Of a stretch of 7,950 bases of DNA, positions 5,033-7,950 are shown in pieces. Numbering within the stretch: position 1 is the stretch's first letter; every line of letters starts with the position of its first letter. Source of the stretch: Chthonomonas sp035294165 (GTDB lineage Bacteria; Armatimonadota; Chthonomonadetes; Chthonomonadales; Chthonomonadaceae); contig NZ_DATGLN010000069.1 in NCBI RefSeq assembly GCF_035294165.1, positions 1-7,950 of the forward strand. Reading direction: 5' to 3'. A program made the translations under genes and the position numbers. The notes below the pieces were generated by a model. That model saw nothing but the letters and a program-made list of their open reading frames with translations. It was not told where the DNA came from and ran no database searches.

Positions 5033-5801
5033 GCGTTGGAGATAGGCGGGCGACATAGAACAGCCTATCGGAATAGGGTGCCGGCGGGCGCAGTGTGTAG
5101 GCATGATAGACGGCGATCTGGTCAAAACCGGCTTGAGTAAGAAAAGCGCGCACCTCCTGTTCTCGATAGGCGTATTGCCAATGCACCTCGTCGAAAACCC
5201 TCTGCGAGCCATCGGGCGCTCGCCAGGTGAAATGCATATCCACACGGCAGAGCCGTTTTTCAGGAAAGTAGGTACTTCGCCAATCATAAAGAAGCGGTTC
5301 ATCGCTTCCGAGATTGTTCTGGTCGAAAAAGCGGTTCGCTAAAGCATATTCGGTGTTGAGATCAAAAATGAACAGCCCTCCTCCCACCAGATGGGCTGCC
5401 ACTCGCTGAAAGGCCTTTGCCAGACGTTCCGGCTCAGTAATGTAGTTAAGACTGTCAAAGAGGCTCACGCAGAGATCAAAGGGGACTTCTGGAAGCTCAA
5501 GCGCAGCGGCATCCTGCACATAGTAGCGAATGGGCAGTTGGCGTTCAGCGGCCTTGCGCCTTGCCTCCTCTATCATCGCGGGGCTAACATCCACCCCGAC
5601 CACCTCCATCCCCATCGCGTGGAGATGCTCGGCGACATTGCCTGTGCCGCAAGCCAGGTCGAGGGCACGCTTTGGCTGCGCCTGTCGCTCTTGAAGAAGC
5701 CGTTCCAGATAGCGTGCCCACTCTTCATAAGGCACTTCGTGCATCAGGGTATCGTAAAGAGGGGCAAGCTGCCGGAAGGCACTCTGTTCACTCATCGGCA
5801 C
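5013..5801 (-). CDS. Class I SAM-dependent methyltransferase
   Basis: A soluble 262-aa Rossmann-fold methyltransferase with unknown substrate. The SAM-binding motif I is LDLACGTGN (47-55), followed by the motif II acidic residue in VVGVDVS (67-73, D71), QDAAALELP (96-104, D97), and motif IV FDLCVSLFDSLNYI (108-121). Residues about 150-250 form a beta-rich insert with aromatic residues (YDWRSTYF, FDEVHWQYAY) of the type seen in small-molecule methyltransferases annotated as Methyltransf_25/11. The C-terminus is Pro-rich. The GTG start at 5801 is 17 nt after the TPR gene's TAA and has AAGGGAG (5814-5820) 12 nt before it. The in-frame ATG at 5797 is 18 nt from that site, so the GTG is slightly favoured. 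It is the last gene of the right-hand minus-strand operon, and its stop codon lies inside the 3' end of the aminotransferase gene. Confidence 0.88.
   Translation of the reverse strand: MPMSEQSAFRQLAPLYDTLMHEVPYEEWARYLERLLQERQAQPKRALDLACGTGNVAEHLHAMGMEVVGVDVSPAMIEEARRKAAERQLPIRYYVQDAAALELPEVPFDLCVSLFDSLNYITEPERLAKAFQRVAAHLVGGGLFIFDLNTEYALANRFFDQNNLGSDEPLLYDWRSTYFPEKRLCRVDMHFTWRAPDGSQRVFDEVHWQYAYREQEVRAFLTQAGFDQIAVYHAYTLRPPAPYSDRLFYVARLSPTPKPSPE
5041..5069. repeat. 7-bp inverted repeat at the convergent gene junction
   Basis: GATAGGC (5041-5047) and GCCTATC (5063-5069) are perfect complements with a 15-nt spacer. The repeat starts 8 nt after the aminotransferase stop codon and lies inside the methyltransferase coding end. 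A T-tract is missing on both sides, so it is at best a poor terminator for the plus-strand transcript. It may be coincidental. Confidence 0.3.
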
Positions 5802-5818
5802 GGCTTTGGATCGCTCCC

Positions 5819-7513
5819 TTAAGGCATAGCCGTTGCCGGCGGCGGAGGATAGAGCGTTGTTAGATTAAGAAACGGCACGGCATCATACCCTGTTCTCCGA
5901 AACAGCAACTCGATGGTTGGCAGCGGATCGAGAGGAAGCTGCAGGTTCATCACAGGAGGGGCTGTTTTTGTAGCTAGTTCGAAAAGGCGTTGTGCCTCCG
6001 CCGAGTTCTTTCTGGCCAGATAGTAGGCCGAGAAAGCCAACAACACATCGGGGGCGGAGGGCATATCCGCGTTCAGTTTAGAGAGAATGACGAAGGCCTT
6101 TTCCGGTTGCGCTAGCTCGGTAAGCAACAAGGCCTTAAGAATGAGAGCGCTCGGGCATTTTGGGTCGTTTTGCAGGGCCATATCGCAGAGGTCTACCCCC
6201 ATATTGAACAGATGTTCTTTAAGTTGCAGGGCTTTGCGCACCCCGTAATCGAGATAGGGGCCGGGCTGGAAGGGGGCCAGAGAAAGCGCGCTGGCGCTCG
6301 CCCTATCGGCAATACCTAGGTCTGGGGAGGTAAGCGCCAACAAGTAGTCGGCATCGCCAGAGTCCGGCAGCATGGCGGCAGCTTTCTGGGCGAGATCGGC
6401 AGCAACCCGACGTTTTCCGAGTTGCAGGTTCGCCCATGAGGCGACGATGAGGTCCGCTGCAGAGGGCTGATCCATGTCGGGCTTTAGAAAGGTTAAAGCG
6501 CGATCGGGATAGTGCAAGCGCACCAACAACAGCCCGGCCACCGCGCGCGACACCGCGTCGGCACGGCGTTCGATCTGCAGTATTCTCAATAAGCTCGATG
6601 CATCCCTATACTGTTCCGTGTAGATATAGGCCAACGCGAGGCGGTTTACCGCTTCAACGGGGGCCTTCTCGCCGGAGGCAAGCGGCTTGTAGGTGTCTAC
6701 GGCCTCTTGGTAGTGCCCGGCATTTAACAGGGCATCGCCTAAGGCCAGTGGGGTGCTGGTTTTGTTGGAGCGCACGGCCTCCACGGCCAGATCGGCGGCC
6801 TTGTGTTGAAGCGCAAGTGCCGCCTGAATCTCGTCTACGGCGTGCTGCTCGTCCACCCCCGGCTGCAGGGCAATGCGCATGCGATAGGAGGCAAGGTCTA
6901 ACATCGCCTCACTGCTGCTGTTGATGTTTTTCAGGCCGGCCAACAGCTGTTCTGCTTTCTCATAATCTCCTGTCTGCGCATAAATTTTGGCGAGCACGCG
7001 CGCGGCCAACACGTTATTCGGATCGGCCTTTAGGGCGCGTCGGCTGTAGCGTTGCGCGGTATCGAGGTCGCTGACGGTTAAAGCTTGCCGGGCCTTTTGG
7101 GCCAACGCCTCAGCGCCCTGCTCGAGATGGTTATCAATAACAAGTTGCAGCGTAGCCGAGGCCGTGTCACCGTCAATATCCATGGCGGTGACTTTTAAGG
7201 TATGAGGCCCCTCTTTGTCGGGAATGGTATCCCAAAGAAACTCATAGGGCACACTCGTCGCCTTTGCCCTCTCCTGCCCATCCACATAGAAATCCACCTC
7301 GGTGATAAGGCTGGGGCTAGACACATGGGCTACAATTCGCGCGACATCACTAATGTGGTCGCCATTTTTAAGGTCAAAAGTTATCTTGATATCGGCTTGT
7401 GCCGCCGCCAACGACCCCAGCAATAGAAAGAGGCCGGCCAGAAGAGGCGCCCAAAGCACCACCAAGCGTTGGCCGGGTCGAGCAGTAGTTTTAAAAACCG
7501 TTTGCGAGCACAT
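5819..7513 (-). CDS. Secreted or membrane-anchored Ig-like plus TPR-repeat protein
   Basis: This 564-aa protein has no assignable enzyme activity. The N-terminus is a signal sequence: basic residues up to R16, a hydrophobic stretch at about 18-35 (LVVLWAPLLAGLFLLLGSL), then AAAQA, a likely signal peptidase I site after A40. Residues about 42-127 form a bacterial Ig-like domain (Big_7 type), with VDFYVDGQ (73-80), the aromatic PYEFLWDT (89-96) and HTLKVTAMDIDGD (104-116). From about 130 to 515 the protein is alpha-helical and rich in Ala/Leu, with TPR-like units such as ARRVLAKIYAQTGDYEKAEQL-type (171-190), LGDALLNAGHYQEAVDTY (258-275), LALAYIYTEQYRDASSLL (292-309) and LLAFSAYYLARKNSAEAQRL (491-510). 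The tail is proline-rich (YPPPPA). The ATG at 7513 has AGGAG 11 nt upstream. The gene sits between a beta-rich protein gene (34-nt gap) and the methyltransferase. It probably acts as an extracytoplasmic scaffold for protein-protein contacts. Confidence 0.85.
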   Translation of the reverse strand: MCSQTVFKTTARPGQRLVVLWAPLLAGLFLLLGSLAAAQADIKITFDLKNGDHISDVARIVAHVSSPSLITEVDFYVDGQERAKATSVPYEFLWDTIPDKEGPHTLKVTAMDIDGDTASATLQLVIDNHLEQGAEALAQKARQALTVSDLDTAQRYSRRALKADPNNVLAARVLAKIYAQTGDYEKAEQLLAGLKNINSSSEAMLDLASYRMRIALQPGVDEQHAVDEIQAALALQHKAADLAVEAVRSNKTSTPLALGDALLNAGHYQEAVDTYKPLASGEKAPVEAVNRLALAYIYTEQYRDASSLLRILQIERRADAVSRAVAGLLLVRLHYPDRALTFLKPDMDQPSAADLIVASWANLQLGKRRVAADLAQKAAAMLPDSGDADYLLALTSPDLGIADRASASALSLAPFQPGPYLDYGVRKALQLKEHLFNMGVDLCDMALQNDPKCPSALILKALLLTELAQPEKAFVILSKLNADMPSAPDVLLAFSAYYLARKNSAEAQRLFELATKTAPPVMNLQLPLDPLPTIELLFRRTGYDAVPFLNLTTLYPPPPATAMP

Positions 7514-7547
7514 TCTTGATCGTTCTCCTAGAAAAAAATCGTAAAGG

Positions 7548-7950
7548 TTACTCTGTGTTTAGGCCCAGCGTCACCCGTATCGGCCCGCCACCGGCCGTAT
7601 AGATGACCTCCGCCGGGTAGTCGCTTGGGGGTGTTGAGGCCATCGGCAGGGCATGCAGTGTGAAGTTCGCCACGACCGCCTGCCCCGGAGCGAGATTTGG
7701 GAAGACGGCGGCGTCGGCAGGGTTGCACTGAAAGTTGGCCGACATCTTGTCGAGGAGCATGCCCAACTTCACCAGCGAGATGGTATGAAGGCCTCCGTTA
7801 GAGAGGGCTAGCTGAACCTGATAGACCTGAGATTGGTTCATAGGGTTCTGATCGAGGGGCGGCAGAACGGTCATATCGGGCGCTATACCCAGTAAAACGG
7901 TTCCGATGACGGAAATGCTGTCGGCCACACGGCCAAGCGCGTCCTCAAGC
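7548..7950 (-). CDS. Unrecognised beta-rich protein, C-terminal part (5' end outside window)
   Basis: The frame is open to the right edge. Codons upstream of the GTG at 7928 (reading LEDALGR) continue without a stop, so the gene almost certainly starts beyond 7950 and the GTG is internal. The visible 134 residues include SISVIGTVLLG, PMNQSQVYQVQLALSNGG, LAPGQAVVANFTLHALP and GGPIRVTLGLNTE. The alternating hydrophobic pattern and the phrase -L.PGQ.V..NFTL- resemble an Ig/CARDB-like beta-sandwich from an extracytoplasmic protein, but I do not recognise a family. There are no long helices, catalytic motifs or cysteine pairs (one cysteine only). It precedes the TPR gene by 34 nt on the same strand and is probably co-transcribed. 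A function cannot be given. Confidence 0.7.
   Translation of the reverse strand, partial: LEDALGRVADSISVIGTVLLGIAPDMTVLPPLDQNPMNQSQVYQVQLALSNGGLHTISLVKLGMLLDKMSANFQCNPADAAVFPNLAPGQAVVANFTLHALPMASTPPSDYPAEVIYTAGGGPIRVTLGLNTE

Overview
The window is 7.95 kb of moderately GC-rich bacterial chromosome, densely packed with housekeeping-type genes. Nothing in it is plasmid- or phage-like. The mix is a SAM hydroxide adenosyltransferase, RapZ, YvcK with a membrane-anchor-type N-terminus, a CPxC-less Mrp, a class III aminotransferase, and a secreted TPR protein. This would fit a free-living, possibly thermophilic, deep-branching Gram-negative-type lineage; Armatimonadota (Chthonomonas-like) is a guess from gene flavour, not a demonstrated placement.

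Layout. (1) Positions 1-1892, minus strand: a tight operon read right to left. It runs SAM hydroxide adenosyltransferase, then rapZ (4-nt ATGA overlap), then the first 24 codons of yvcK (3-nt gap), which leaves the window at its left edge. rapZ-yvcK is a widely conserved pair. (2) Positions 1893-2419: a 0.5-kb divergent intergenic region. It is not empty: it holds a decayed fragment of an IS200/IS605-type tnpB gene flanked by matching short palindromes, followed by a promoter-like sequence for the next gene. (3) Positions 2420-3526, plus strand: an Mrp/NBP35-type P-loop ATPase (apbC). (4) Positions 3713-5032, plus strand: a PLP-dependent class III (GABA-type) aminotransferase with an unusual five-cysteine cluster. 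(5) Positions 5013-7950, minus strand: a second minus-strand operon. Read right to left it contains the C-terminal part of an unrecognised beta-rich protein, a secreted Ig-like/TPR-repeat protein, and a class I SAM-dependent methyltransferase. The methyltransferase 3' end overlaps the aminotransferase 3' end by 20 bp.

How the genes work together. The left operon joins SAM turnover (to adenosine and methionine) with the RapZ/YvcK pair, which links cell-envelope amino-sugar and carbon metabolism. Mrp is an Fe-S cluster carrier or regulatory ATPase and stands alone. The aminotransferase supplies omega-amino acid or GABA catabolism. The right operon looks like an envelope-associated cluster whose task cannot be read from sequence.

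I did not find a convincing new multi-gene system. The items most worth a second look are the hidden tnpB relic, the loss of the CPxC motif in Mrp, the translationally coupled SAM-hydrolase/rapZ/yvcK operon, and the cysteine cluster in the aminotransferase.
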